Assembly (NCBI RefSeq): GCF_003287495.1
Contig: NZ_PRLE01000004.1
Span: forward strand, 186,001 to 250,000
Direction of reading: 5' to 3'
Origin: Faecalibacterium prausnitzii
GTDB lineage: Bacteria > Bacillota > Clostridia > Oscillospirales > Ruminococcaceae
DNA length: 64,000 nucleotides
The translations under genes and the position numbers were made by a program. The notes beneath the pieces are model-generated. The model was not told the origin of the DNA and made no database searches. It worked only from the letters and a program-made list of their open reading frames with translations. Below are positions 31,031 through 39,382 of this stretch, in pieces. How positions within the stretch are numbered: the stretch's first letter is position 1; each line of letters opens with the position of its first letter.

Positions 31031-32479
31031 ATGTATGATGTTGCTATCATCGGCTGTGGTGTGATCGGCGCCGCTGCAGCCTACGCATTGTCGCGCTACG
31101 AGAACAAAGTCGTCATTCTGGAGGCAGAAAACGACGTGGCCGACTGCACCACCAAGGCCAACAGCGCCATTCTGCACGCAGGCTACGACCCCGCTCCCGG
31201 CACCAAGATGGCACGGCTGAACGTGCGCGGTGTGGAGCTGGCCAAGGAGATCTGCGCAAAGCTGGATGTTCCCTACAAGCAGTGCGGCTCCCTCGTGCTG
31301 GCTCTGTCCGAGAGCGAGCTGCCCCACCTGCAGCACCTGTACGAGAACGGCACGGCCAACGGCGTGCCCGATATGAAAATTTTGACCAAGGAAGAAACGC
31401 TGGCCATGGAGCCCAACCTCTCCGAGAATGTCTGCGGTGCCCTGTGGGCCCCCAGCGCCGCCATCGTCAGCCCCTGGGAGTACGCCCTGGCCATGACCGA
31501 AGTGGCTGTGCGCAACGGCGTGGAGCTGCGCCGCAGCTGCCGCGTGGAAGACGCTGAGGCCATGGCCGACGGCGGTTACCGCCTGACCACCACCCAGGGC
31601 ACTGTGGAAGCCCGCTACGTCATCAATGCCGCCGGTATCTGGACCGAGAAAGTCCACTGCATGGTGGAGCCCGCCAGCTTCCACATCACTCCCACCCGTG
31701 GCGAGTACTACCTGCTGGACAAGAGCGAGGGCACCCGTGTGAACCACGTCATCTTCCAGTGCCCCAACGAGCTGGGCAAGGGCGTGCTGGTCTCCCCCAC
31801 CGTCCACGGCAACCTGATCGTGGGCCCGGATGCAGTGCCCGTCCATGGCGATGACACCTCCTGCACCAGCAAGGGGCTGGAGTTCGTCAAGGCCACGGCC
31901 CAGCGCAGCGTGCCCAGCATCAACTTTGGCGAGTCCATCCGCAACTTTGCAGGCGTCCGCGCCAACCTGGACGTGGACGACTTCATCATTGGCGAAGAGC
32001 CCGAGGCACCCGGCTGGATCGACCTGGCCGGCATGAAGTCCCCCGGCCTGTCCGCCGCCCCCGCCGTGGCCGAGGAAGCTGTGGGCATCCTGAAAGGGCA
32101 CGGCGCTCTGGGTGCCGAAAAAGCCGATTACAAAGATGGCCGCCGCCACATCCGCTTCAAGGAGCTGTCCGCTGAGGAAAAGGCCAAGCTCGTGAAGGAG
32201 CAGCCCGCTTACGGCCGGGTCATCTGCCGCTGCGAGACCATCACCGAGGGCGAGATCCTGGCAGCCCTTCACAGCGAAGTGCCCGCCACCACCATCGATG
32301 GCGTCAAGCGCCGGGCCGGTGCCGGCATGGGCCGCTGCCAGGGCGGTTTCTGCGGCCCCCGTGTGCTGGAGCTCATCAGCAAGGAACTGGGCATGGACCC
32401 GCTGGACATCCTGCAGGACAAGAACGGCTCCAATGTGCTTGTTAGCGAAACGAAAGTAGGAGGAAAGAGCAATGGTTGA
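31031..32479 (+). CDS. GlpA-like FAD-dependent glycerol-3-phosphate dehydrogenase with BFD-type [2Fe-2S] domain
   Basis: 482 residues. FAD-binding DVAIIGCGVIGAAAAYALSRY opens the protein; CTTKANSAILHAGYDPAPG and VINAAGIWTEKVH are conserved in GlpA/GlpD/LhgO-type oxidases. The C-terminal 85 residues hold a BFD-like cluster domain, VICRCETITEGEI...RRAGAGMGRCQGGFCGP, giving four Cys (CxC and CxxxxC). It probably oxidises glycerol-3-phosphate to dihydroxyacetone phosphate and passes electrons through the partner flavoprotein. First gene of a three-gene operon with overlaps (8 and 4 bases) and a GlpP-type leader. ATG 31031 has GGAGG upstream. Confidence 0.88.
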   Translation: MYDVAIIGCGVIGAAAAYALSRYENKVVILEAENDVADCTTKANSAILHAGYDPAPGTKMARLNVRGVELAKEICAKLDVPYKQCGSLVLALSESELPHLQHLYENGTANGVPDMKILTKEETLAMEPNLSENVCGALWAPSAAIVSPWEYALAMTEVAVRNGVELRRSCRVEDAEAMADGGYRLTTTQGTVEARYVINAAGIWTEKVHCMVEPASFHITPTRGEYYLLDKSEGTRVNHVIFQCPNELGKGVLVSPTVHGNLIVGPDAVPVHGDDTSCTSKGLEFVKATAQRSVPSINFGESIRNFAGVRANLDVDDFIIGEEPEAPGWIDLAGMKSPGLSAAPAVAEEAVGILKGHGALGAEKADYKDGRRHIRFKELSAEEKAKLVKEQPAYGRVICRCETITEGEILAALHSEVPATTIDGVKRRAGAGMGRCQGGFCGPRVLELISKELGMDPLDILQDKNGSNVLVSETKVGGKSNG

Positions 32480-33725
32480 TCTGGTCATTATCGGCGGCGG
32501 CCCCGCGGGCCTTGCTGCTGCCTGCAAGGCATGGGAAAGCGGCCTGCGTGATATTCTGATTCTTGAGCGCGACAAGGAGCTGGGTGGTATCCTGAACCAG
32601 TGCATCCACAACGGTTTTGGTCTGCACCGCTTTGGCGAGCAGCTCACCGGCCCCGAGTATGCCGGACGCTTTATTGATATGCTGAAGAACACCGGCGTCA
32701 AGGTCCAGCTGGACACCATGGTGCTGGAAGTGACCCCGGATAAGAAAGTGCACTGCGTCTCCAAGACCGAGGGCTACCAGATCATTGAGGCCAAGAGCAT
32801 CGTTCTGGGCATGGGCTGCCGTGAGCGCACCCGCGGTGCCATCGGCACGCCGGGCACCCGCCCCGCCGGTGTGTACACCGCAGGCGCCGCCCAGCGCTAT
32901 GTCAACATGGAAGGCTACATGGTGGGCAAGCGTGTCCTGATCCTGGGCAGCGGCGACATCGGCCTGATCATGGCCCGCCGCATGACGCTGGAGGGTGCGA
33001 AAGTCCTGGCCTGCGTGGAGGTCATGCCCTATTCCGGCGGCCTGACCCGCAACATCGTCCAGTGCCTGAACGATTTCAACATCCCGCTGTACCTGTCCCA
33101 CACCATCGTGGATATCCAGGGCAAGGAGCGGGTGGAGAAAGCCATCGTGGCCGAGATCGGCCCCGACCGCAAGCCCATTCCCGGCACCGAGATGGAGTTT
33201 GATGTGGATACCATCCTGCTCAGCGTCGGCCTGATTCCCGAGAACGAGCTGACCAAGCAGGCCGGCATCGAGATGGACCCCCGTACCAAGGGTGCTGTGG
33301 TCTACGAGAACATGGAGACCAGCATCCCCGGCGTGTTTGCCTGCGGCAACGTTGTCCAGGTGCATGACCTGGTGGACTTCGTCTCCGGCGAGAGCGAGCT
33401 GGCCGGTGTGGCCGCTGCCAAGTATGTGCAGAACGGCCCCGTGCAGGAGGGCCGCGTGCTGGCCGTCAAGCCCGGCAAAGACCTGGGCTACACCCTGCCC
33501 CAGCGCATCCGCGTGGAGGGTGTGGAGAAGAGCACCAATGTCTCGTTCCGTGTCCGCCGCATCTGCGGCAAGAGCACCATCCTCGTCAAGAGCGGCGATC
33601 AGGTCATCGCCAAGTTCAAGCGGGAACGCCTGGCCCCCGGCGAGATGGAACACATCGCCCTGCCCAGAGTCCTGCTGGACAAGGCTCCGGTGGACGAGCT
33701 GACCATTGAGATCGAGGAGGCATGA
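32472..33725 (+). CDS. FAD/NAD(P)-dependent oxidoreductase, partner of the GlpA-like protein
   Basis: 417 residues of the pyridine-nucleotide disulfide-oxidoreductase fold. FAD loop DLVIIGGGPAGLAAACKA at residues 3-20, NAD(P) loop RVLILGSGDIGLIMARR near residue 157, and the second FAD motif TSIPGVFACGNVVQVHDLVD near residue 285. The GCRERTRGAIGTPGTRPAGVY stretch is characteristic of this partner family in Clostridia. It likely takes electrons from the GlpA-like subunit and passes them to NAD(P) or another carrier. It overlaps the upstream gene by eight bases and the DUF1667 gene by four. Confidence 0.88.
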   Translation: MVDLVIIGGGPAGLAAACKAWESGLRDILILERDKELGGILNQCIHNGFGLHRFGEQLTGPEYAGRFIDMLKNTGVKVQLDTMVLEVTPDKKVHCVSKTEGYQIIEAKSIVLGMGCRERTRGAIGTPGTRPAGVYTAGAAQRYVNMEGYMVGKRVLILGSGDIGLIMARRMTLEGAKVLACVEVMPYSGGLTRNIVQCLNDFNIPLYLSHTIVDIQGKERVEKAIVAEIGPDRKPIPGTEMEFDVDTILLSVGLIPENELTKQAGIEMDPRTKGAVVYENMETSIPGVFACGNVVQVHDLVDFVSGESELAGVAAAKYVQNGPVQEGRVLAVKPGKDLGYTLPQRIRVEGVEKSTNVSFRVRRICGKSTILVKSGDQVIAKFKRERLAPGEMEHIALPRVLLDKAPVDELTIEIEEA

Positions 33726-34078
33726 GCGATATGAAAGAAGTAATTTGCACCTGCTGCCCCAAGGGCTGCCACCTGCAGGTGGATGAAGCAAACGATTATA
33801 AAGTGACCGGCAATGGCTGCCCCAACGGCATTGCCTACGGCAAAGAGGAGCTGACCCACCCCACCCGCATCATCACCAGCACGGTCCGGGCCGAGGGCGG
33901 CCTGCATCCCCGCTGCCCGGTAAAGACCTCCAAGCCTGTGCCCAAGGGCCAGATGGCCGAGGTGGTGGCCGCGCTGGACAGCATTGTCCTCCACACCCCC
34001 ATCCATGTAGGCCAGGTGGTCGTGGAGAACGTCTGCGGCACCGGTGCTGATATCGTGACCTGCCGCAACATGGATTAA
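33722..34078 (+). CDS. DUF1667 protein, third component of the glycerol-3-phosphate dehydrogenase operon
   Basis: 118 residues, soluble. The N-terminal ICTCCPKGCHLQV and GNGCPNG, with RCPVKTSKPVPKG later, give five to six conserved Cys that probably hold an Fe-S cluster or metal. DUF1667 genes are a regular third partner of the GlpA-like and FAD oxidoreductase genes in Clostridia, so it is likely a small electron-transfer subunit (a GlpC-like role without homology). ATGA overlap with the previous stop. Confidence 0.85.
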   Translation: MSDMKEVICTCCPKGCHLQVDEANDYKVTGNGCPNGIAYGKEELTHPTRIITSTVRAEGGLHPRCPVKTSKPVPKGQMAEVVAALDSIVLHTPIHVGQVVVENVCGTGADIVTCRNMD

Positions 34079-34110
34079 CAAGCTTCCTGTCACCTTCGAC
34101 CCCCTGATAC

Positions 34111-34152
34111 AACAGAAAAGGACCGGCTCGCAAGAGCTGGTCCTTTTCTGTT
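34111..34152. terminator. Bidirectional terminator after DUF1667
   Basis: AACAGAAAAGGACC (34111-34124) pairs with GGTCCTTTTCTGTT (34139-34152) with further pairing inside. It separates two convergent operons. Confidence 0.85.
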
Positions 34153-34202
34153 GCTGTAGACAGAGAACGATGAGAAATCGGAAATTGCAAATCACCAGAA
34201 GC

Positions 34203-34898
34203 TTATAGCCCGAAACTGTACCGCAGGAACTGCACGATCTGCTCCGGGTGGGGTGCCCCCGCCGGGACAAAGAAATAATAGGTGTGCTGGACATTGGGGT
34301 CTGCATCGGCCCCGGTGCCCGCCACAAAGCGGCTCTGGGTCATATCCAGCGCAATGGCAGTCGTTTTACCGTCCGCGTCCGTGTTGAAAAAAAGCTGATC
34401 CGCGAGGGCTTCCCGCAGGTCCGCCGGGAGAAGCGCTTCGAGGTCTTCCATGGGGAACGTGTCTTTGTAATACTCCAGCACCTCGTCGCTGGTCACCACA
34501 AAATCCAGCTCGTGCATCATCATGTAGGCGGTCAGCTTGCCGTTGCTGGCGGCGGTGTACTCGCTGGCCTCGCCCCCCAGATCAATATAGAGGGCGTCGT
34601 CAAACACGACGCGCTGCTGGCGGGTGAGGGTCTGGGTGGCGGCGTAGTCTTTCTCGATGCGTTCCGCCGGGAAGAGGTTGTACTCGTCGTTGGTGAAAAA
34701 GCCCTGCAATAAAATTTCTTTGTGGCTCTGGATGACGGCGTCCCCGATGTAGAACCCCACAAGGAGGAGCAGTGCCAGCCCGATGAACCAGAAGCGGTAA
34801 TAGTGCAGGATGTACCCGGCCCGCTGCTTTGCGGTCATGGGGCGGAGCTTGGCGGCCTCCGTCTCTTTCCAGCGGGCAAAATGTTGCTTGATGCTCAT
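34203..34898 (-). CDS. Single-pass membrane protein of unknown function
   Basis: 231 residues. A basic cytoplasmic N-terminus (KQHFARWKETEAAKLRPMTAK) leads to one helix near residues 40-56 (FWFIGLALLLLVGFYIG), then an extracellular domain without recognisable motifs (ALYIDLGGEASEYTAAS; ADPNVQHTYYFFVPAG). It starts just after the DUF624 stop and ends the glpK operon. The same helix-plus-domain layout occurs in proteins beside other DUF624 genes, but I cannot assign a role. ATG 34898 is chosen over a GTG at 34919. Confidence 0.72.
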   Translation of the reverse strand: MSIKQHFARWKETEAAKLRPMTAKQRAGYILHYYRFWFIGLALLLLVGFYIGDAVIQSHKEILLQGFFTNDEYNLFPAERIEKDYAATQTLTRQQRVVFDDALYIDLGGEASEYTAASNGKLTAYMMMHELDFVVTSDEVLEYYKDTFPMEDLEALLPADLREALADQLFFNTDADGKTTAIALDMTQSRFVAGTGADADPNVQHTYYFFVPAGAPHPEQIVQFLRYSFGL

Positions 34899-34915
34899 AA
34901 GTACCCGGCCTCCGC

Positions 34916-35611
34916 TCACAGCATTTTATTTTTCTGGAGCTTCCGCCGCTGGCGGCGCTCCTCCTTCTTCTGCTTCCAGGCGGCTTCTTCCTCGGCCAGC
35001 TCTCCGGTGTACTTTTTGAACACCATGTCCACAAAGTAGGAGGAGGCAAAGATGGCCAGCCCCACCCAGACGAAGAAAACACCGCTGAGGTAGAAGCACC
35101 CCACGCCCGCCAGCGCCCAAACCAGCGCCAGCGTCAGGGTAACGGGCAGGTTGCCCACGGCCATGACGAAGCTGTTGGTCAGCAGCTTCTTGAGCGGGAA
35201 CTCAAACACGGCCAGCAGCGGCCAGATGTAAAACGTGCAGCCCAAGAAAAGAAACGCCAGGCAGAGCACCAGTGCTCCTACCAGAATGGCCGGGAGCCCG
35301 CCCAGAAAGAGGAACAGGTTCCACACGCCCACGAGGTCGGCCGCGAAAAACGCGAGGCCCGCCACCTCCAGCAGCCAGAGCAGGGTGGCTTTTTTGAAAT
35401 TGTGCCGGAACGCCTTAAAATACCCTGAGAGGATGCCTCCCTCGGTGTCCCGTACCTGATGCATGGTATAGGAATAGAACGCCGTGGTCGCGGCCCCCAT
35501 GGTGACAAGTGGCAGGCTGGTGCCCACCCACAAAAAGCTCATACAGGTGACATCCGCGATCTTTCCGATAAAATTCCAGAATTTATTTTCCGGGTCAAAC
35601 AAACGGCTCAT
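34916..35611 (-). CDS. DUF624 (YesL-like) membrane protein
   Basis: 231 residues with five predicted helices. NKFWNFIGKIADVTCMSFLWVGTSLPLVTMGAATTAFY at the N-terminus is the DUF624 signature; a very basic tail (KQKKEERRQRRKLQKNK) ends the protein in the cytoplasm. YesL-type genes sit beside carbohydrate ABC importers and pectin or rhamnogalacturonan genes in Bacillus, with unknown function. Here the context is glycerol metabolism: it follows GDPD by 33 bases. Confidence 0.85.
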   Translation of the reverse strand: MSRLFDPENKFWNFIGKIADVTCMSFLWVGTSLPLVTMGAATTAFYSYTMHQVRDTEGGILSGYFKAFRHNFKKATLLWLLEVAGLAFFAADLVGVWNLFLFLGGLPAILVGALVLCLAFLFLGCTFYIWPLLAVFEFPLKKLLTNSFVMAVGNLPVTLTLALVWALAGVGCFYLSGVFFVWVGLAIFASSYFVDMVFKKYTGELAEEEAAWKQKKEERRQRRKLQKNKML

Positions 35612-35644
35612 GCAGCGTTCCTTCCAAATTTCAGTAGATTTGGC

Positions 35645-36385
35645 TTATTCAGCCTTGTTGGTGCCCTCCAGGATGTTGGTGGTGATGTAATCCACCCCCA
35701 TGGCCACCAGGGCGTCGCCGTCCACGGCTTCGTTGACGGTCCAGACATTGTACTCCTGACCCAGGGCGTGCACTTTCCGCACGTTGTCCGGGGTGGCGGA
35801 CTTGTAGTAGATATCAATGCCCAGGTTGTACTTTTCCAGGGTATCCAGCAATTTGTCGTCCCACTCTTTGATGAGGTACTGGGCCGGCTGGGTGGGATAG
35901 CGGCGGCGCAGGGAGATCAGGTTCTTGAGGGCAAACGAGATGAAGATGACGTGGTCGAGATACCCTGCTTTCTCGATCATGGAGACGATCTTATACACGT
36001 CGCTGGCCTTGAACTCGTTCTTGAGTTCCAGCACACAATGCTTGCCATACTTCTTGCAGATCTCAATATACTCCATCAGGGTAGGAATCGTCAAGTCGAT
36101 GCGGCCGCGCTTGCCGTCGATGTCCACCAGCTGCAGTTTCCGCAGGGTCTCAAAGGTAGACTCCTCAATGACCAGATGGTCGAGGCCGACGCGGGCGGTG
36201 TTGTCGTCGTGGAAGATGACGAACTGGCCATCGACCGTGCGGTGGACATCCGTTTCCACGGCAAAATAGGTGGCGCGGTTGCAGGCCGCCACAAAAGCGG
36301 AGCAGGTGTTCTCTTTCTCAATGCCGCTCAGGCCGCGGTGCGCCACCATTTTGACTGCCTTGTTCTCAATTTTGATCGTATCCAT
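35645..36385 (-). CDS. Glycerophosphodiester phosphodiesterase
   Basis: 246 residues, cytoplasmic. GDPD motifs: KMVAHRGLSGIEKENTCSAF (His 16, Arg 17, then Glu-Asn), VETDVHRTVDGQFVIFHDDN (Glu, Asp, His), VLELKNE and the C-terminal VWTVNEAVDGDALVAMGVDYITTN. It releases glycerol-3-phosphate from glycerophosphodiesters. Downstream of glpK by 72 bases in the same operon, it supplies substrate for the GlpA-like dehydrogenase. ATG 36385 has AAAGGAAG upstream. Confidence 0.93.
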   Translation of the reverse strand: MDTIKIENKAVKMVAHRGLSGIEKENTCSAFVAACNRATYFAVETDVHRTVDGQFVIFHDDNTARVGLDHLVIEESTFETLRKLQLVDIDGKRGRIDLTIPTLMEYIEICKKYGKHCVLELKNEFKASDVYKIVSMIEKAGYLDHVIFISFALKNLISLRRRYPTQPAQYLIKEWDDKLLDTLEKYNLGIDIYYKSATPDNVRKVHALGQEYNVWTVNEAVDGDALVAMGVDYITTNILEGTNKAE

Positions 36386-36457
36386 CGTGAACTCTTCCTT
36401 TCGTGTCCGTTCAAAATGTCTTTCTATTTCAGGCTCCGGCCCTTTGGCCGGGGTACA

Positions 36458-37954
36458 TCAGTGTTTGGCCCAGTCCTGGCTGCGGCCCACGGCCTTGTGC
36501 CAGCCCTCCAGCAGCTCTTCGCGCTGGGCGGCATCCATTTTGGGCTCAAAGAGCTGGTTGCAGCTCCACAGGTGGGTGATCTCCTCCCGGCTCTTCCACA
36601 CACCAGTGGCAAGGCCGGCCAGGTAAGCCGCGCCCAGAGCCGTGGTCTCCCGGATGGCCGGGCGCTGTACGACTTTATCCAGAATATCGGCCTGGAACTG
36701 CATCAGGAACTGGTCCCGGCTGGCGCCGCCGTCCACCTTGAGGGTCTTGATCTTGATGCCGGTGTCCTTTTCCATGGCACCCATCAGGTCCGCGCTCTGG
36801 TAGGCGATGGATTCCTCCGCCGCCCGGATGATGTGGTTCTGGGTGGTGCCGCGGGTGATGCCCAGAATGGCACCCCGGGCGTACATATCCCAGTAGGGCG
36901 CGCCCAGGCCCGTGAACGCCGGCACAATGTACACGCCGCCGTTGTCCGGCACTTTCTGGGCGTAATACTCGGAGTCGCAGCTGTCCTGGATCATGTGCAT
37001 CCCGTCCCGGATCCACTGGATGACGGCACCGCCCACGAAGACAGAGCCCTCCAGCGCGTACTCCACCTCGCCGTTCAGGCTGATGGCAACGGTGGTGACA
37101 AGGCCGTTCTTGCTCTGGTAGATCTCCTTACCGGTGTTCATCAGCAGGAAGCAGCCGGTGCCGTAGGTGTTCTTGGCGTCGCCGGGGGCAAAGCAGCCCT
37201 GACCAAACAAGGCGGCCTGCTGGTCACCGGCTATGCCGGCCACCGGAACATCCACACCCTGGATGTTGGTGTAGCCGTAGATCTCGCTGGAATCCCGCAC
37301 CTCGGGCAGGATGCTGCGGGGGATGTCCAGTGCCTGAAGCAGCTTTTCGTCCCAGTCCAGCGTGCGGATGTTGTAGAGCATGGTGCGGCTGGCGTTGGTG
37401 CGGTCGGTCACATGGACCTTGCCGCCCGTCAGCTTCCAGACCAGCCAGGTGTCCACGGTACCGAACAGCAGCTCCCCTGCTTCAGCCTTTTCCCGTGCCC
37501 CGGGAACGTGATCCAAAATCCACTTGATCTTGGTGGCGGAGAAGTAGGCGTCCGGCACCAGGCCGGTGTTCTCCCGGATGTATTCGTCCATCCCGGGGGT
37601 CTTGAGCAGCTCGTCCACGATGGGGGCCGTGCGGCGGCACTGCCAGACGATGGCGTTGTACACCGGGCGGCCGGTGGCACGCTCCCACAGGATGGTGGTC
37701 TCGCGCTGGTTGGTGATGCCGATGCCCGCAATGTCGCGGGGGTCCACGCCGCTCTGGGCGATCACCTCGTTCATCACGCCGTACTGGCTGGACCAGATCT
37801 CCATGGGGTTATGCTCCACCCAGCCCTGATGGGGGTAGATCTGCTCAAATTCCCGCTGCTGCACACAGAGGATGTTCTGCTCGTTGTCAAAGAGGATGGC
37901 ACGGCTGCTGGTCGTGCCCTGATCCAGCGAGAGAATGTACTTGGTCTGGCTCAT
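36458..37954 (-). CDS. glpK: Glycerol kinase
   Basis: 498 residues, usual length. [19 protein letters not shown] (ATP site) opens the protein; [19 protein letters not shown] follows near residue 75, then [13 protein letters not shown] with the FGGY-kinase residues. The catalytic-side signatures [19 protein letters not shown] and ALKVDGGAS-like [20 protein letters not shown] are complete. It phosphorylates glycerol to glycerol-3-phosphate. In Firmicutes GlpK is often activated by HPr phosphorylation of a His; [13 protein letters not shown] lies in that region. Start ATG 37954 has AGGAGAG upstream; the frame is open to 38005. Confidence 0.97.
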   Translation of the reverse strand: MSQTKYILSLDQGTTSSRAILFDNEQNILCVQQREFEQIYPHQGWVEHNPMEIWSSQYGVMNEVIAQSGVDPRDIAGIGITNQRETTILWERATGRPVYNAIVWQCRRTAPIVDELLKTPGMDEYIRENTGLVPDAYFSATKIKWILDHVPGAREKAEAGELLFGTVDTWLVWKLTGGKVHVTDRTNASRTMLYNIRTLDWDEKLLQALDIPRSILPEVRDSSEIYGYTNIQGVDVPVAGIAGDQQAALFGQGCFAPGDAKNTYGTGCFLLMNTGKEIYQSKNGLVTTVAISLNGEVEYALEGSVFVGGAVIQWIRDGMHMIQDSCDSEYYAQKVPDNGGVYIVPAFTGLGAPYWDMYARGAILGITRGTTQNHIIRAAEESIAYQSADLMGAMEKDTGIKIKTLKVDGGASRDQFLMQFQADILDKVVQRPAIRETTALGAAYLAGLATGVWKSREEITHLWSCNQLFEPKMDAAQREELLEGWHKAVGRSQDWAKH

Positions 37955-37987
37955 ATCAACTCTCCTTTTTCTGGTACGATCACGGAC

Positions 37988-38036
37988 AAAAAAAGAGCGT
38001 GACAAACCAAAGCTTCCGTTGCTCTGTCTGCCACTC
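37988..38036 (-). promoter_or_regulatory. Leader terminator of glpK operon (probable GlpP target)
   Basis: On the minus-strand transcript GAGTG (38032-38036) pairs with CGCTC (37995-37999), CAGAC with GTTTG further in, and seven U residues follow (37988-37994). The 3' side CGCTCTTTTTTTGT is identical to that in the glpA leader. It lies between promoter and gene. Confidence 0.7.
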
Positions 38037-38071
38037 TCCTACTCTGAACAAACATCTATTCGCTTGGGTTT

Positions 38072-38100
38072 ATTGTACTCCCACGGCAGAGGAATTACAA
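38072..38100 (-). promoter_or_regulatory. Promoter of the glpK operon
   Basis: On the minus strand TTGTAA (38095-38100), 17 bases, TACAAT (38072-38077). Confidence 0.65.
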
Positions 38101-38176
38101 GCGCCTCCCACATTTTTGGTTGCTGTGCACAAAGGAGCACGCTGCCTCTTGAACACTCTGCCCGAAACCGGAACGC

Positions 38177-38226
38177 AAAACGCCCCCGCGCCGAGCCGGA
38201 ATCTTCCGGTGCTCTGCACAGGGGCG
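38177..38226 (-). terminator. Terminator after the ComEC-like lipoprotein gene
   Basis: CGCCCC (38181-38186) and GGGGCG (38221-38226) with an inner GCCGGAA/TTCCGGT stem, followed by U4 on the minus-strand transcript. Confidence 0.7.
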
Positions 38227-38233
38227 CGGTTCT

Positions 38234-39382
38234 TTATTGGATGCAGGTGCTGCAGGGGGTATAGCCCGCGGCCACGGCCTCGTCGTAGCTGGAGAACAGG
38301 ATCTGATTTTTCTCCGCCGGGAGGTTGGGGCAGGTGGGCAGGTGGAACTTTTTGCTGTTCACATTGCCGATGTAGGCCTGCTGCGCCGTACTGGACGCTG
38401 CAGGAGCAGTGGGGTTCAGCTCGGCGTCCGTGGCGTAGTGCTCGGTGCCGACGGTGTAGTTCTGCCCGTCCGAGCCGATGGTGATGGTCCCCAGCAGGTC
38501 GGTGCGGTAGACATCCACGCCTGCATCCCGCAGGATGCTCAAAGTCTCCTCATGGGGGTGGCCATACTTGTTGTTCACCCCGCAGGAGATGATTCCCATT
38601 TCCGGCAGGACCGCGTTCAGGAAAACATAGCTGGTGGAGGTGGAAGAACCGTGGTGGCCCACCTGCAGCACATCCACCTTGAGGTTGGCCCCGCTGTTGA
38701 CGAGGTCCCGTTCGGCGTCGGCTTCCATATCACCCGTGAGCAGAAAGCTGGTGGCACCGTAATCAATGCGGAGGACAAGGGAGGTATCGTTGGTGTCACT
38801 GTACTGCGCCACCGGGCCCAGCTGAGTGATGGTTGCCCCGCCCAGCTGCCAGGTAGTGCCCACAGCGGGCACCTCTACCTGTAAGCCCTGCTGCTGGGTG
38901 TACTTGACGAAATCCTGAAAACACTTGGTGCTGGCCTCCGTCACCGGGGCATAGACGTGGTTGGCCGGGAAGTAAGCCAGTGCCGCGGCCAGACCGCCCA
39001 CATGGTCCTCGTGGGCGTGGGAGCAGAAGACGTATTCCAGCCCCTCCACGCCCTGATTTTGTAAGTAGGAGACCACGAGGCTGCCGTCGTCCACATTGCC
39101 GCCGTCGTAGAGCATGAACTGCCCGTCGCACTCGATCAGCACGCTGAGGGCCTGCCCCACGTCGATGAAGTGCATCTCAAACGGGGCATTGACGGAGTCC
39201 ACGGTGGAGGCCGACGCCGCCGGGTTGGGGATGACGTCGGCGCTGCCGCCCGGGACAACGCCCGAGACATCACAGGCGGCCAGACCCAGAGCCAGCGCCG
39301 CCGCAACGGCCAGCGCGGCCAGACGGCGGAACAGCCCCGGCTTTTGGGCGGGGGTCACTTTTTCTTTTTGGAAGTTTTCCAC
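38234..39382 (-). CDS. ComEC-type metallo-beta-lactamase-fold lipoprotein
   Basis: 382 residues. Signal peptide with lipobox LALGLAAC, a linker, then an MBL hydrolase domain: FEMHFIDVGQALSVLIECDG, metal motif CSHAHEDHVGG near residues 120-130, LLTGDMEADAERDL and LQVGHHGSSTSTS. This is the soluble nuclease-like domain found in ComEC and secreted relatives. The last 40 residues form a small Cys/His module, NVNSKKFHLPTCPN...GYTPCSTC, often found at the end of such secreted nucleases. Probably an extracellular nuclease or phosphodiesterase. GTG start at 39382, overlapping ygiQ by 28 bases. Confidence 0.85.
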   Translation of the reverse strand: MENFQKEKVTPAQKPGLFRRLAALAVAAALALGLAACDVSGVVPGGSADVIPNPAASASTVDSVNAPFEMHFIDVGQALSVLIECDGQFMLYDGGNVDDGSLVVSYLQNQGVEGLEYVFCSHAHEDHVGGLAAALAYFPANHVYAPVTEASTKCFQDFVKYTQQQGLQVEVPAVGTTWQLGGATITQLGPVAQYSDTNDTSLVLRIDYGATSFLLTGDMEADAERDLVNSGANLKVDVLQVGHHGSSTSTSYVFLNAVLPEMGIISCGVNNKYGHPHEETLSILRDAGVDVYRTDLLGTITIGSDGQNYTVGTEHYATDAELNPTAPAASSTAQQAYIGNVNSKKFHLPTCPNLPAEKNQILFSSYDEAVAAGYTPCSTCIQ

